Positions 16,703-24,623 of a stretch of 64,000 nt of DNA are shown here, piece after piece. The DNA lies in the NCBI RefSeq assembly GCF_017813245.1, contig NZ_JAGIQL010000001.1, positions 90,898-154,897 on the forward strand, in the 5' to 3' direction. The notes beneath the pieces are model-generated. The model had not been told where the DNA came from and did no database searches. It saw only the letters and a program-made list of their open reading frames with translations. The position numbers and the translations under genes were made by a program. The DNA is from Streptomyces montanisoli. Lineage in GTDB: Bacteria > Actinomycetota > Actinomycetes > Streptomycetales > Streptomycetaceae. Within the stretch, counting starts at the first letter, position 1, and each line of letters opens with the position of its first letter.

Positions 16703-16810
16703 TCGCGGGCTGAAGCGCCGCTATTGATGCCCTGACCTGCACAGATGCCTGCGCGGTCGCCTCGCGCGAGCGGGGCAAATGCCCTGCTCGTGTCCGTGGC
16801 TCACCGTACG

Positions 16811-16831
16811 TTCTGGTGCGCGTCTGGTGCG
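16811..16831 (+). promoter_or_regulatory. Putative integrase arm-type sites, left end
   Basis: CTGGTGCG occurs twice with 11-bp period (16813-16820 and 16824-16831). The same arrangement is at 29315 and 29326 at the right end of the element. A related pair with 10-bp period (GTGGTGCA at 16528, GTGGTGCG at 16538) lies on the other side of the att core. Direct repeats flanking att cores are typical integrase arm sites. Confidence 0.45.
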
Positions 16832-16849
16832 GCGGGTACGGTCGATTGC

Positions 16850-17776
16850 ATGACCTCGGAGGCGGCCGGCGGGCCGGTTGGACGACAGGAGTTCACGGCG
16901 GGGACGGCTGGCGCGTCGTTGCGTGAGGCGTGCGCGGCCGCCGGCGTCGACGCCTCTGGCGCAGAGCTGCTGCGGCTGGGGTCGAACGCCGTGTACCGGC
17001 TCCCGTCCGCTCCGGTTATCGTCCGCATCGCCCGTGACGTGGACGCGGCCGAGGACATGCAACGGGCGGTCGCGGTGGCGCGCTGGTTGGCGTCGCAGGA
17101 CTTCCCGGCGACTCGGATACTGCCTCGCATCGAGCAGCCGCTGACTGCGGCTGGCCGGGTGGTGACGTTCTGGGAGAGCGCGCAGGAGCGCGAGGAATAC
17201 GCGACGGTCGCGGAGCTGGCCGACCTGCTCAAGCGCCTGCACTGGCTGGACGAGCCGGAGACGCTGCACCTGTCGTACTTCGATCCCGTCGGCAAGCTGT
17301 GGTCATCGCTGCGCGCCATGCGCGGGGTGGCGCCCGAAGACGCGGCGTTCCTGGAGCAGCGGGTCGTACGCCTGGCCAAGGAGTACGAGCGGCTGGACTT
17401 CGTGCTCCCGTTCGGGATGATCCACGGTGACGCCAACGTGGGCAACGTGCTGCGCCACCGCGACGGGCAAGCCATCCTCATCGACCTCGACGGCTTCACT
17501 CTCGCGCCGCGGGAGTGGGACCTGATCCTGACCGCGATCTACTACGACCGCTTCGGCTGGCACACGCGCACGGAGTATGAGGGATTCGTCCACCACTACG
17601 GCTTCGACGTTATGAACTGGCCCGGGTACTCGGTCCTGGCTGACGTCCGTGAGTTGATGATGGTTCTCTGGATGGGCCAGCAGGTTGCCGACAGCGCCAA
17701 GTCAGCGGCGGAGTTCGGGCGACGGGTGGAGACGTTGCGCACGGATGGAAGCCGCAAGGAGTGGAGTCCCTTCTGA
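16850..17776 (+). CDS. APH-fold phosphotransferase
   Basis: This 308-residue protein has the aminoglycoside/choline-kinase fold. The glycine-poor N-lobe includes LLRLGSNAVYRLPSAPVIVRIAR (Lys replaced by Arg context), with the catalytic loop MIHGDANVGNVL near residue 196 and the metal-binding DLDGF near residue 216. Small-molecule phosphorylation is the family's chemistry; the substrate is unknown and drug resistance should not be assumed. The ATG at 16850 follows a variable upstream region and begins the conserved part; an ATG at 16745 would add 35 poorly conserved residues. It is the first cargo gene inside the left att site and converges with the XRE/TPR gene. Confidence 0.75.
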   Translation: MTSEAAGGPVGRQEFTAGTAGASLREACAAAGVDASGAELLRLGSNAVYRLPSAPVIVRIARDVDAAEDMQRAVAVARWLASQDFPATRILPRIEQPLTAAGRVVTFWESAQEREEYATVAELADLLKRLHWLDEPETLHLSYFDPVGKLWSSLRAMRGVAPEDAAFLEQRVVRLAKEYERLDFVLPFGMIHGDANVGNVLRHRDGQAILIDLDGFTLAPREWDLILTAIYYDRFGWHTRTEYEGFVHHYGFDVMNWPGYSVLADVRELMMVLWMGQQVADSAKSAAEFGRRVETLRTDGSRKEWSPF

Positions 17777-17786
17777 GGGCGTTGCC

Positions 17787-19166
17787 TCAGGCCCCCACCG
17801 CAGAGGCCAGCCACAGCCGGTTGTCGGCTGCCTGTTCCATGATGTCGCGCTGTGCCGCTGAGGGACCGAGGGCGTCGAGGTGCTGGCGGAACTCCGTGAG
17901 GTAGGCGACGCAGCGGGCCGACTTGAGCTGTTCGCCGAGGTCGAGCGCATCGAGCGCCACCCGGCACGCTTCCTCGGTGTCGCCCGCGTGCAGGTGGGCG
18001 TCCGCGAGAACCATGGTCGCGAAGAAGTCGCTCCGCACGTGGCTGCCGCTCATGGCGTTCTCGGCGTGCTCGACCGCTTGCCGGGCCCGCCGTACGTCGC
18101 GGAAGCAGTGGGCCGTCTCAGCGGCCAGCTCTGCGGCGTCGAAGTACGTGATCCACTCGGGTTCGTCGCTCGCGTTCGAGGCGTCCAGGGCCTTGGCGGC
18201 CTCGCTGAGCGCCGTCTCGGTTGCGCGGCGGTCTCCGGTGCGGGCGAGCGCGCGGGCCTCCATGGCGTGGAACTGCGCTCGTAGCGTCGGCGTGGCAACA
18301 CCCGAGATGCCCATCAGGGCAGCACGGGCGAGCGTCGCGGCGTGGGTGTACTGCCCGAGGAACGTGGCCTGGTGACTCATCGCGGACAGGATGCTCCCTG
18401 CGAGCCGCCGATCGGTGCCGTCCTGGGCGAGCCGTAGCGCCTGGAGGAAGTAGCGCTGCGCGAGGCCGTGGTGTCCTGCGTCGTACGACATCCAACCGGC
18501 CAACAGCGTGGCCTCCGCGACCGTCGAGAACAGAGCTCGACCGACTGTGTCCGTGTACCGCCCCTTGAGCAGCGGGGCCACGTCTCGGCTGAGGTACTGG
18601 ATGACGGACTGCCGCGCGTGGTCTCCGCCGAACTGGTCATCCAAGCCGGCGAACATGTCACTGGTCGTCTTGATCACGGACACGTCGGCCAGCCCGACCT
18701 TCGGGGCACGTTCGTTGCTGTGCGCGGTGAAGGAGGCCTCTGGCGCGACGAGCCAACGAAGTGATGCTTCGTTCCATGCCGGTTCGGACGGTTCCGCCTG
18801 GAGCAGCGGCTCGTAGCCGTTCAGATCGGCACGCCACAGGCGGTCGACCGTAGCGATAGCCACATCGGGGCTCGTGGGGTAAGCCGCGTCCAGCAGGTGC
18901 GCGTCGGTGCTGCTCAGGTGGTTGAGCCCAAGCTCGGCGGCCGACAGATCGAGCGCGGTACAGAGCAGGGGGCCGTAGAACTCATCGGGCGTGCTGTGGC
19001 CGTTCTCCCAACTGGCGATGCGCCGCTTGACGCTGGCGTCGGTGGGTAGCGCCTGGCCGTGTTGGGCGGACGCTCGCCGTAGCTCGTTGACCAGGCGGAG
19101 CTGGCTCCAACCGCGCCGAGTCCGAGCATCCCGTAACCGGCTTCCGACGGACGGCGGTGTGGCCAT
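17787..19166 (-). CDS. XRE-family regulator with TPR domain (AICE cargo)
   Basis: This 459-residue regulator has an N-terminal helix-turn-helix (SRLRDARTRRGWSQLRLVNELRRA, then VKRRIASWENGHSTPDEFYG) in residues about 5-75. A long helical TPR-like C-terminus follows (LFSTVAEATLLAGWMSYDAG, AQRYFLQALRLAQDG, HAATLARAALM). ATG 19166 is chosen because GGGGAGG lies nine bases upstream; the longer reading to 19253 has no site. It is divergent from the primase-like gene at 19420. The intervening region has three 10-bp direct repeats that may be its binding site. The same architecture occurs in many Streptomyces elements; the signal sensed is unknown. Confidence 0.8.
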   Translation of the reverse strand: MATPPSVGSRLRDARTRRGWSQLRLVNELRRASAQHGQALPTDASVKRRIASWENGHSTPDEFYGPLLCTALDLSAAELGLNHLSSTDAHLLDAAYPTSPDVAIATVDRLWRADLNGYEPLLQAEPSEPAWNEASLRWLVAPEASFTAHSNERAPKVGLADVSVIKTTSDMFAGLDDQFGGDHARQSVIQYLSRDVAPLLKGRYTDTVGRALFSTVAEATLLAGWMSYDAGHHGLAQRYFLQALRLAQDGTDRRLAGSILSAMSHQATFLGQYTHAATLARAALMGISGVATPTLRAQFHAMEARALARTGDRRATETALSEAAKALDASNASDEPEWITYFDAAELAAETAHCFRDVRRARQAVEHAENAMSGSHVRSDFFATMVLADAHLHAGDTEEACRVALDALDLGEQLKSARCVAYLTEFRQHLDALGPSAAQRDIMEQAADNRLWLASAVGA

Positions 19167-19313
19167 GCGTCTGTACCTCCCCGAGGGTCCGCATACGAGG
19201 CCCGTTTCTGCGCTGCTCACCAACTCTACGTAACCGGACGGACACTTGAACACCCTGTTTGGCGCTCACAAGCGGGCCAGGGCCGATGACGGGTGCTGAC
19301 GCGCGCCTCGCCA

Positions 19314-19343
19314 CCTCGTCATCCCTCGTCACCTCTCGTCATC
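19314..19343 (+). repeat. Three 10-bp direct repeats (YCTCGTCAYC)
   Basis: CCTCGTCATC, CCTCGTCACC and TCTCGTCATC follow without spacing between the divergent XRE/TPR and primase-like genes. A 10-bp period places the motifs on one face of DNA, suggesting a protein-binding array. Confidence 0.5.
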
Positions 19344-19419
19344 TCCCCAGCTCAGGGCCGAGACAGGAGTCTGTTCGTACGGCGGCCGAACCGGGCCGAT
19401 AGAGAAGCGTCCGACCGAG

Positions 19420-19998
19420 GTGGATGACGTGCAGAGGATGACCAAGCGGGGCATGCAGTGGCTGTCCGCTGTCGCCGAGGACCCCGAACTGTGCCGTAAG
19501 TACTGGGCGGACGACCTTCGGCGTCCGTACGCCCTGCCCGTCGGTGTGGCCTTCGAGATGGTGGTGACAGACCAGCGTCTCGGCGTCGAGGTCTTCGACC
19601 AACTGGAGCGCAGGAACATGCCGGTCGGGCCGGTGATGGCCGACCGAGGGAGTAGGCAGGTGGGATTCTTCCTGCCGCTCAAAGCCCGGGACCGCTTCGC
19701 CCGGCTCGTCGGCCGGGAGACGGACACGCCCCCGGCGTACCGTTACCTGGACCGCGGCTCGCACGTCGTCGTCCCGGGCCCGATCCCCATGGCGGACGAC
19801 CGCTACCAGTGGCTGCGCGCGCCCAACCGTCGGCCCGAAAGCAGCCCGCTGCGCACCGCTTCCCTGGCCGTGATGCTGGTCGCCTCCGCTGTCCTGCTGG
19901 AGCGAGCCGACCACTACGGCGAGCACTGCGCCGATGTCCAGGCCGTGAACGGCGGGCCGGCCGAAGTGGGAGAGCAGGTGGTCGGCCGTGCCGAATGA
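19420..19998 (+). CDS. Primase/polymerase-like protein, AICE cargo
   Basis: This is a protein of about 190 residues. The order and sequence (MQWLSAVAEDPELCRKYWAD, LPVGVAFEMVVTDQRLG, GPVMADRGSRQVGFFLP, GSHVVVPGPIPMADDRYQWLRAPNRRP) resemble short actinobacterial proteins annotated as bifunctional DNA primase/polymerase N-terminal-like. Those proteins are often encoded beside XRE regulators. The catalytic Asp/His of true prim-pol enzymes cannot be assigned with confidence. The start is GTG 19420, without a clear ribosome site; ATG 19438 is an alternative. Its 3' end overlaps the next small gene by 11 bases, so the three genes 19420-20584 form an operon. Confidence 0.5.
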   Translation: MDDVQRMTKRGMQWLSAVAEDPELCRKYWADDLRRPYALPVGVAFEMVVTDQRLGVEVFDQLERRNMPVGPVMADRGSRQVGFFLPLKARDRFARLVGRETDTPPAYRYLDRGSHVVVPGPIPMADDRYQWLRAPNRRPESSPLRTASLAVMLVASAVLLERADHYGEHCADVQAVNGGPAEVGEQVVGRAE

Positions 19999-20272
19999 CG
20001 ACGAACGTTCGGATGCGGCGCACTGGTCGCCGCTGGACACGGAGGAGTGGTACGCGGCGCGGGCGGCCGCCTCCTCGCTGAGGGACATCCTGACGGCGGC
20101 GGGCATGGCAAGGGACTTCCCTTACCTGCGTGCCGACCTCAACGCCTTCGGGCACGGCCTCATCGACCTGGGGCGCATTTCTCCGGCTACCGCCGAACGC
20201 CTGGCCGAACTCGTACGTCGGGCTTTGCGCTGCGAATGCGACACGGGCGAGACCCGCCGCACCTCGAACTGA
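19988..20272 (+). CDS. Small hypothetical protein, paralogue 1
   Basis: This 94-residue protein is unrecognised. Its central segment AAASSLRDILTAAGMARDFP...LRADLNAFGHGLIDLGRISP aligns with the next gene's RAAEALAQQLRAAGLETDFP...LKADVSVFGDGLVCLGTLGP, so the two are tandem duplicates. The pattern (A-x-L-x-x-x-L-x-x-A-G-x-x-x-D-F-P) suggests a small alpha/beta domain. It overlaps the upstream primase-like gene by 11 bases. No catalytic residues are visible. Confidence 0.6.
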   Translation: MPNDDERSDAAHWSPLDTEEWYAARAAASSLRDILTAAGMARDFPYLRADLNAFGHGLIDLGRISPATAERLAELVRRALRCECDTGETRRTSN

Positions 20273-20290
20273 TCGACAGGGAGAACCAAG

Positions 20291-20584
20291 ATGGCAGACC
20301 TCATGGACCCGCGCCGCGTCGTCGCTCGACGTGCAGAGAACCTGTCCGAAGCGCGGCCGTACGTGCGAGGTTGGGGGCAGGCCAAGCGAGCAGCGGAAGC
20401 GCTGGCGCAGCAGCTCCGAGCTGCGGGCCTGGAGACGGACTTCCCCGGCCTCAAGGCTGACGTGTCGGTCTTCGGGGACGGCCTGGTCTGCCTGGGCACC
20501 CTCGGCCCGGACGCGGCCGAACTGCTGGCGCGCCTGGTCGCCGTTGGCCTCTCCGCGGAGATGGCCGAACGGGCGGCCGGGTGA
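20291..20584 (+). CDS. Small hypothetical protein, paralogue 2
   Basis: This 97-residue protein has AGGGAG well placed before ATG 20291, which supports translation. The core is RAAGLETDFPGLKADVSVFGDGLVCLGTLGPDAAELLARLVAVG and is a diverged copy of the preceding gene. Its position as the last gene of a three-gene operon in the AICE cargo region suggests a helper of the primase-like or regulatory protein. Function is unknown. Confidence 0.65.
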   Translation: MADLMDPRRVVARRAENLSEARPYVRGWGQAKRAAEALAQQLRAAGLETDFPGLKADVSVFGDGLVCLGTLGPDAAELLARLVAVGLSAEMAERAAG

Positions 20585-20961
20585 TCGAACCGCCCAGACG
20601 CCCCGGCGTCATAGACACCGACTGACGAGAGCCTCACTCCGCCGAAACTGGCGCAGCGGGGCTTTCGCGTGTCTGGACTCGTGTGGCGCAGCCGCGCCCG
20701 GCGGCCGGCCGGGACCGGCGCCCCAGCGCCGCAGCCCGGACGAGTCGCTGGGCCAATAGAGCCGGACCTCATCTTCCCGAAGCAGTGCGGGCAGGGAGCG
20801 ATCTGCGGTTCAAGGGAAGCCAAGCCTTGTGCGGGGCTGTCGACTGGCTACCCACTCCTGACACGGCCCCTTCGTCCCGAGCTTGGGCAGCACAGTCCGC
20901 CGTCGAGGGCCGTTGTCAAGCGGCTGCGGTAGTGATGGTTTTCAACTTCAGACAGTGGCAA
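20585..20961. other. Intergenic stretch, no gene seen
   Basis: The 377 bases lie between the convergent small-protein operon and the ATPase gene. An imperfect inverted repeat near 20625-20670 (GAGCCTCACTCCG and a GCGCAGCGGGGCTTT arm) may act as terminator. From about 20930 the base composition drops sharply towards the AT-richer cargo pair. No further feature is seen. Confidence 0.5.
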
Positions 20962-22410
20962 TTAAGCTACATTGAAGGTCTTCCAAAGACCTGGATGTAG
21001 CTGCATTCCGTCGTCGTAGACCAAGGCGGCTTGAGGATTACGGAATTTGAACCTAAAGTATTGCTCATACCCTCCAGCGGGCCCGCCCGAAACGTTGCCC
21101 AAAAATCCGCTATCGAACATGGCGGAAAGCACCTTCTCAGGGTCAATTCTTCCCTTGAAGCGATGGTCTCGCTGCACCACGTCGACAAGTTCTTGATGTG
21201 TGAACTGTCGCTTTCGTAGCGTTCCGAGCAGCTCTTCGATGCGTCGAATATCTTCCTGCTGGAAATAAGTCGAGAGCGCGTCTCGCATCTCTCCGATGAA
21301 GTAGCTGCTGGAGTACTCGGCGACACCTGCTAGGATGCTAGCGTTCGGAATTTTTCCAGCCTGCTCCACGTGGCTCTGGATAACTTTCAGAAGCTGCAGG
21401 AGATCCCTGGGCGTGTGGCGCGTCTGGAGCAACAGAAATTCAATTGCGTCTCTGTTGGAAATTCGTTCGGGGAAAAATTCATCGAAGACATTGGAACAGT
21501 TAGGGTCGACTAGTCTTGCCCGCAGGTTCGCCAGCCGGACAAGGTGCGTCGCTCGAAAATCTCGCGTGTTCTGATACCAATTCAACTCTAGTCCATCATC
21601 GCGCCGAATTTTTCCCGCTCGTGGAAGGGATAGGCGCGCGTACAAATCTGTCCTGCAGCAGACGATAATCTTGACGGGACTCTCGCTTGAAACGAATAGA
21701 TCGTTTAGGTCGGCTGCTGCCTGAATTAGGCCTCCAAGCAAGGCCGCCCTGCCTTCTTGAACAATGGAGGCGTCGTCCAGTCCATCAATAAAAATGTAGT
21801 GCTGTCGCGAACTGTTGAAGCATGATACTTCATGCTTTAGATACAAGATCCAGTCTTCGAGTCTGCTCGCATCGGTGCTGCGGATGCTACCGGTAGACGG
21901 CAATGAAGTACCAAGCGGGTCAACATTACTCGTGCGCAGTCGTTTCATGGCTGCGGGACTTTGAGGTGTGACTCCCGCTCTTTGGAGCTGCTCATGGGCG
22001 GCGTTGACACTTTCTCTGTGCGCCTTATCTGCCTGGGCATCCTGCGCCAATTGAGAGACGATATGGATCAGTAGGTGGAGTTCCCAGACCCATTGGTGGC
22101 GAATGTGGGGATCAATGGCCTCTGGAACGACTCTTCTGAATTCCTTCAAAGAAAGTCGGTCTACGTGAATTGGGGCTGGAGCGGAATAACGCCCTGGGGA
22201 ATCCTGTGCGATCAACTGCAACCGTCCACCAATGGCAGATTTTCCTGATCCTTTATAGCCAAGGATGAGAAACTCGTGCGAATTGAGTACGCTCTCCTCG
22301 ATCCTTCCAAGGTCGTAAAATCCTTCTCGCAGTAGCCGTGGAGATCGAGTGTACTCGCGACCTGAATCAGAGTATCCGAAGTCGAACTTGCGAAAATCGC
22401 CGGTTGCCAT
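20962..22410 (-). CDS. P-loop ATPase, Sll1717 type (candidate defence ATPase)
   Basis: This 482-residue ATPase has Walker A LGYKGSGKSAIGGRL near residue 50, the Walker-B-like strand HYIFIDGLDD near 200, and IIVCCRTDLYARL as a sensor strand. These features are typical of the Sll1717-family STAND-like ATPases. The C-terminal half is helical and ends with a winged-helix-like region (RKRQFTHQELVDVVQRDHRF). ATG 22410 is chosen because AAGGAG lies nine bases upstream; a longer frame reaches 22548. It follows the DUF4145 gene with a 55-base gap on the same strand. Both genes have much lower GC than their neighbours, indicating recent acquisition. A defence role is inferred from this context, not shown. 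Confidence 0.7.
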   Translation of the reverse strand: MATGDFRKFDFGYSDSGREYTRSPRLLREGFYDLGRIEESVLNSHEFLILGYKGSGKSAIGGRLQLIAQDSPGRYSAPAPIHVDRLSLKEFRRVVPEAIDPHIRHQWVWELHLLIHIVSQLAQDAQADKAHRESVNAAHEQLQRAGVTPQSPAAMKRLRTSNVDPLGTSLPSTGSIRSTDASRLEDWILYLKHEVSCFNSSRQHYIFIDGLDDASIVQEGRAALLGGLIQAAADLNDLFVSSESPVKIIVCCRTDLYARLSLPRAGKIRRDDGLELNWYQNTRDFRATHLVRLANLRARLVDPNCSNVFDEFFPERISNRDAIEFLLLQTRHTPRDLLQLLKVIQSHVEQAGKIPNASILAGVAEYSSSYFIGEMRDALSTYFQQEDIRRIEELLGTLRKRQFTHQELVDVVQRDHRFKGRIDPEKVLSAMFDSGFLGNVSGGPAGGYEQYFRFKFRNPQAALVYDDGMQLHPGLWKTFNVA

Positions 22411-22465
22411 GGCGAGAATCTCCTTGTGGGTCATTTGGCGTTTGTTTTTCGATCCACTTTGTGGC

Positions 22466-23077
22466 TTACGGATTTGTCGAGCTCTGTTGGCGATTAAGGC
22501 GCTGCTGACGGGCACGTTCCACCCGGGCAGGCGATTGATAGACTTCAAGAAGTACCTCGTCCATCAACGTTAGAATCTCCGCCGTTTCCTCGTAAGAGAA
22601 TGGGCCGCTCAGGATGTCGCCATGCGCTACGTCATTTCCACCCAACCGAACCTCGTGTGCGGCCTCTTTGATGTGCTCTCGAATAAGCCCGGAAGTGTGC
22701 ATCTGGTCGATTTTTGAATAGAGATTTCCGCTCCCAATTCCCTTGTCCTTGGCTGTGGCCTCAATTACCGCTCGGGCAAGAACAACTGCACCTCTGCCGG
22801 CATTTACAGACAGGCTGTCGTGTGCCTCTATGGCGAGCGATGCAATCTCGACAGGTACGTCGGGGAATTCCTTCTGAGTGCCTGCTCTGGGCAGCCACTT
22901 TTCAGGCCCCTCCCCGTCTATGCTTCCGTAGCGGATAAGAAGATTTCTACAGTGATCGCATTGGTGCGCTTGAGAGTACGTTTCTCGCTCGAAGTCTGCT
23001 CCGCCTTGGTAGGCAGTGCCGCCCCATAGACTCATGTTGGCCACTCGGCCGCACCATCCACACGTCGTGCTCGTCAT
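22466..23077 (-). CDS. DUF4145 protein (zinc ribbon plus HEPN-like domain)
   Basis: This 203-residue protein has an N-terminal zinc ribbon with CGWC (residues 6-9) and CDHC (about 40-43). The C-terminal helical domain includes AGRGAVVLARAVIEATAKDKG and EVRLGGNDVAHGD, the signature of DUF4145, which is related to HEPN domains. HEPN proteins are often RNases or their adaptors in conflict systems. Here the R...GN..AH motif is present, but nuclease activity cannot be asserted. It lies upstream of the P-loop ATPase in the same operon, with similar low GC. The start at ATG 23077 has only a weak ribosome site. Confidence 0.7.
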   Translation of the reverse strand: MTSTTCGWCGRVANMSLWGGTAYQGGADFERETYSQAHQCDHCRNLLIRYGSIDGEGPEKWLPRAGTQKEFPDVPVEIASLAIEAHDSLSVNAGRGAVVLARAVIEATAKDKGIGSGNLYSKIDQMHTSGLIREHIKEAAHEVRLGGNDVAHGDILSGPFSYEETAEILTLMDEVLLEVYQSPARVERARQQRLNRQQSSTNP

Positions 23078-23328
23078 GTAGTGAGGCTATCGACCTGCGC
23101 CGGGTAGTACCTGTCATATGTCGGAAGTTGACCGCAGACCGTCGCAGCCGCGACGTAGTCCTTTCCGGACGACAGGCGACCGACTGCCGTGAGCGCGGTA
23201 CGGACTCCAGCTGGGCTGGAGCGGGGCGGAGACAGGAGCGCAGGTCCGGCCGGGAGTCGGGTCACGCGCGGGGAGCGGAGCGAGCCGCCTTGAAGACGTA
23301 GAGAAAGTTTGAGCCACGCAACCCGACG

Positions 23329-24069
23329 TCAGAGGTTGTAGCTGAGCTCCAAGTCGTCTCCGGGCAGTTGGAACTCCTCCAGGGCCAGCGGCTTGCCCTC
23401 TCCGTTCAGCGTGACCCGGAGGATGTGCAGCAGCGGGACTCCGTCGGAGAGGCGCAAGGCTTCGGCCTCGTCGGGGAGCGGCATGCGGGTGCGCAGGTAC
23501 TCCGTGAACCGGAGGTCGTGACCGAGGTCCCTGAGTGCGCCGTAGAGCTGGGGGACTGGCGGGGGTGCCTCCTCCTCGTACTTCGTGTCGAGGAGGACCG
23601 AGAACGGCACGTGTGTGCGGTGGAGTTGGCGAAGGCGGCCCCGGTCGGCGGTCTGCAACGCGTCGTACGTGTACATGGGCTCGCCCGGCGGGATGTTCAG
23701 CAGGTCCGCGAGCGCTAGCGGGGCGTCGGTGCGGGTGACTGCGGGTTCCTCGGCGTCCGTCCAGCGCAGTCCGTCGGCCTCGACGTAGCGGCCGTTGGCG
23801 TCGCTGCGGACGCCCCGGGGGCGCGTGTAGCTCGGGCGTGAGTGGGGCGAGCGGACGAACATGCCGCGGCCCATCATGACCTCGACCAGTCCGGCGGCCC
23901 GCAGCTCAGCGATGCCCTGGCGCACGGTCGGCCTGGTCACCCCGAACTGCTTGGCCAGCACCTCTTCCGACGGCAGCGGTTGGCCGGCCGGGTAGGTGCC
24001 TTCCAGGATGCCCGCGCGCAGGTGCTCTGCGATCTGCCGGTACTTGGCGGGCGTTCGCTCGGGTGGCAT
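23329..24069 (-). CDS. GntR-family repressor, KorSA-like
   Basis: This 246-residue protein has an N-terminal GntR winged helix (KYRQIAEHLRAGILEGTYPAGQPLPSEEVLAKQFGVTRPTVRQGIAELRAAG) and a C-terminal UTRA ligand-binding-like domain (EFQLPGDDLELSYNL at the end). It occupies the position of KorSA, the repressor that keeps pSAM2-type elements integrated by controlling pra and transfer genes. ATG 24069 has GGAG six bases upstream. It is divergent from the SCO3933-like gene, and the gap contains two operator palindromes that are reverse complements of each other plus a third with arms CCCGTAG/CTACGGG. Autoregulation and repression of the transfer operon are therefore likely. Confidence 0.8.
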   Translation of the reverse strand: MPPERTPAKYRQIAEHLRAGILEGTYPAGQPLPSEEVLAKQFGVTRPTVRQGIAELRAAGLVEVMMGRGMFVRSPHSRPSYTRPRGVRSDANGRYVEADGLRWTDAEEPAVTRTDAPLALADLLNIPPGEPMYTYDALQTADRGRLRQLHRTHVPFSVLLDTKYEEEAPPPVPQLYGALRDLGHDLRFTEYLRTRMPLPDEAEALRLSDGVPLLHILRVTLNGEGKPLALEEFQLPGDDLELSYNL

Positions 24070-24153
24070 CGCGTCTCCGTTGATCCTCTGGCCTGTCGCG
24101 GCTGGTTCTCGTGCTGCCCACGGTCGGGGACAGCATCTCTCACGCCATCACGC

Positions 24154-24237
24154 TTGACAACCCGTAGTACGGGTTGCACTCTTGTCATCGCTACCCGTAC
24201 TACGGGTGGATGCCTTCCCGTAGTGAAGCTCTACGGG
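24154..24237. promoter_or_regulatory. KorSA-type operators overlapping TTGACA promoter element
   Basis: ACCCGTAGTACGGGT (24160-24174) and its reverse complement ACCCGTACTACGGGT (24193-24207) flank 18 bases. A third dyad CCCGTAG...CTACGGG (24217-24237) has a 7-base spacer. TTGACA at 24154-24159 abuts the first operator, so repressor binding would cover a promoter. The sites lie between korSA-like and transfer genes. Confidence 0.8.
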
Positions 24238-24263
24238 CCGATGGATCAAAGGAGTTGTAAGCA

Positions 24264-24623
24264 GTGGCAAGCCTTCCGATCGATACGAGCAAGTTCACGG
24301 GGATCTTCTGTGCGGTGCCTCCGGCCCCGCGCGTCGCCAACCGGGAGACGGGGCAGGTGCGCGTCGACCGCGTGACCGGGCAGACCGTGTATCAGGTCGG
24401 CCTGTGCCTGATGTCCGGTGCGACCGCCGAGGTGGTCAACGTCAGCGTGGCCGGTGAGCCGCACGGCGTGCAGCTCGGCATGCCGGTACAGGTCCGCGAT
24501 CTGGTGGCCACCCCGTGGGAGAACGACGGCCGACACGGCGTCGCCTTCCGGGCGGCCGAGATCAAGGCACTTTCCGCCTCGCCGTCGTCCGGTGGCGCGG
24601 CGGGCAAGGGCGGTGCGCAGTGA
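24264..24623 (+). CDS. SCO3933-like regulatory protein of AICE
   Basis: This 119-residue protein begins at GTG 24264, with GGAG about nine bases upstream. MASLPIDTSKFTGIFCAVPPAPRVANRETGQVR and the central QVGLCLMSGATAEVVNVSVAGEP match my memory of small AICE proteins annotated as SCO3933-family regulatory proteins, encoded directly before traB-type genes. The C-terminal tail is Ser/Gly/Ala-rich. Its stop overlaps the GTG of the translocase (GTGA), so the two are coupled. Its function in transfer or regulation is not established from sequence. Confidence 0.65.
   Translation: MASLPIDTSKFTGIFCAVPPAPRVANRETGQVRVDRVTGQTVYQVGLCLMSGATAEVVNVSVAGEPHGVQLGMPVQVRDLVATPWENDGRHGVAFRAAEIKALSASPSSGGAAGKGGAQ

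Noticed and set aside
16441..16713. Short plus-strand frame crossing the att site
   Set aside because: It is made of the tRNA remnant and terminator; no homology and no start context.
16850..17776. APH-fold gene as an antibiotic resistance gene
   Set aside because: The fold alone does not give the substrate; the sequence has no specific resistance-family signature that I recognise.
23078..23328. Possible AICE origin or small gene between DUF4145 and korSA-like genes
   Set aside because: No repeat, dyad or supported ORF was convincing in this interval.
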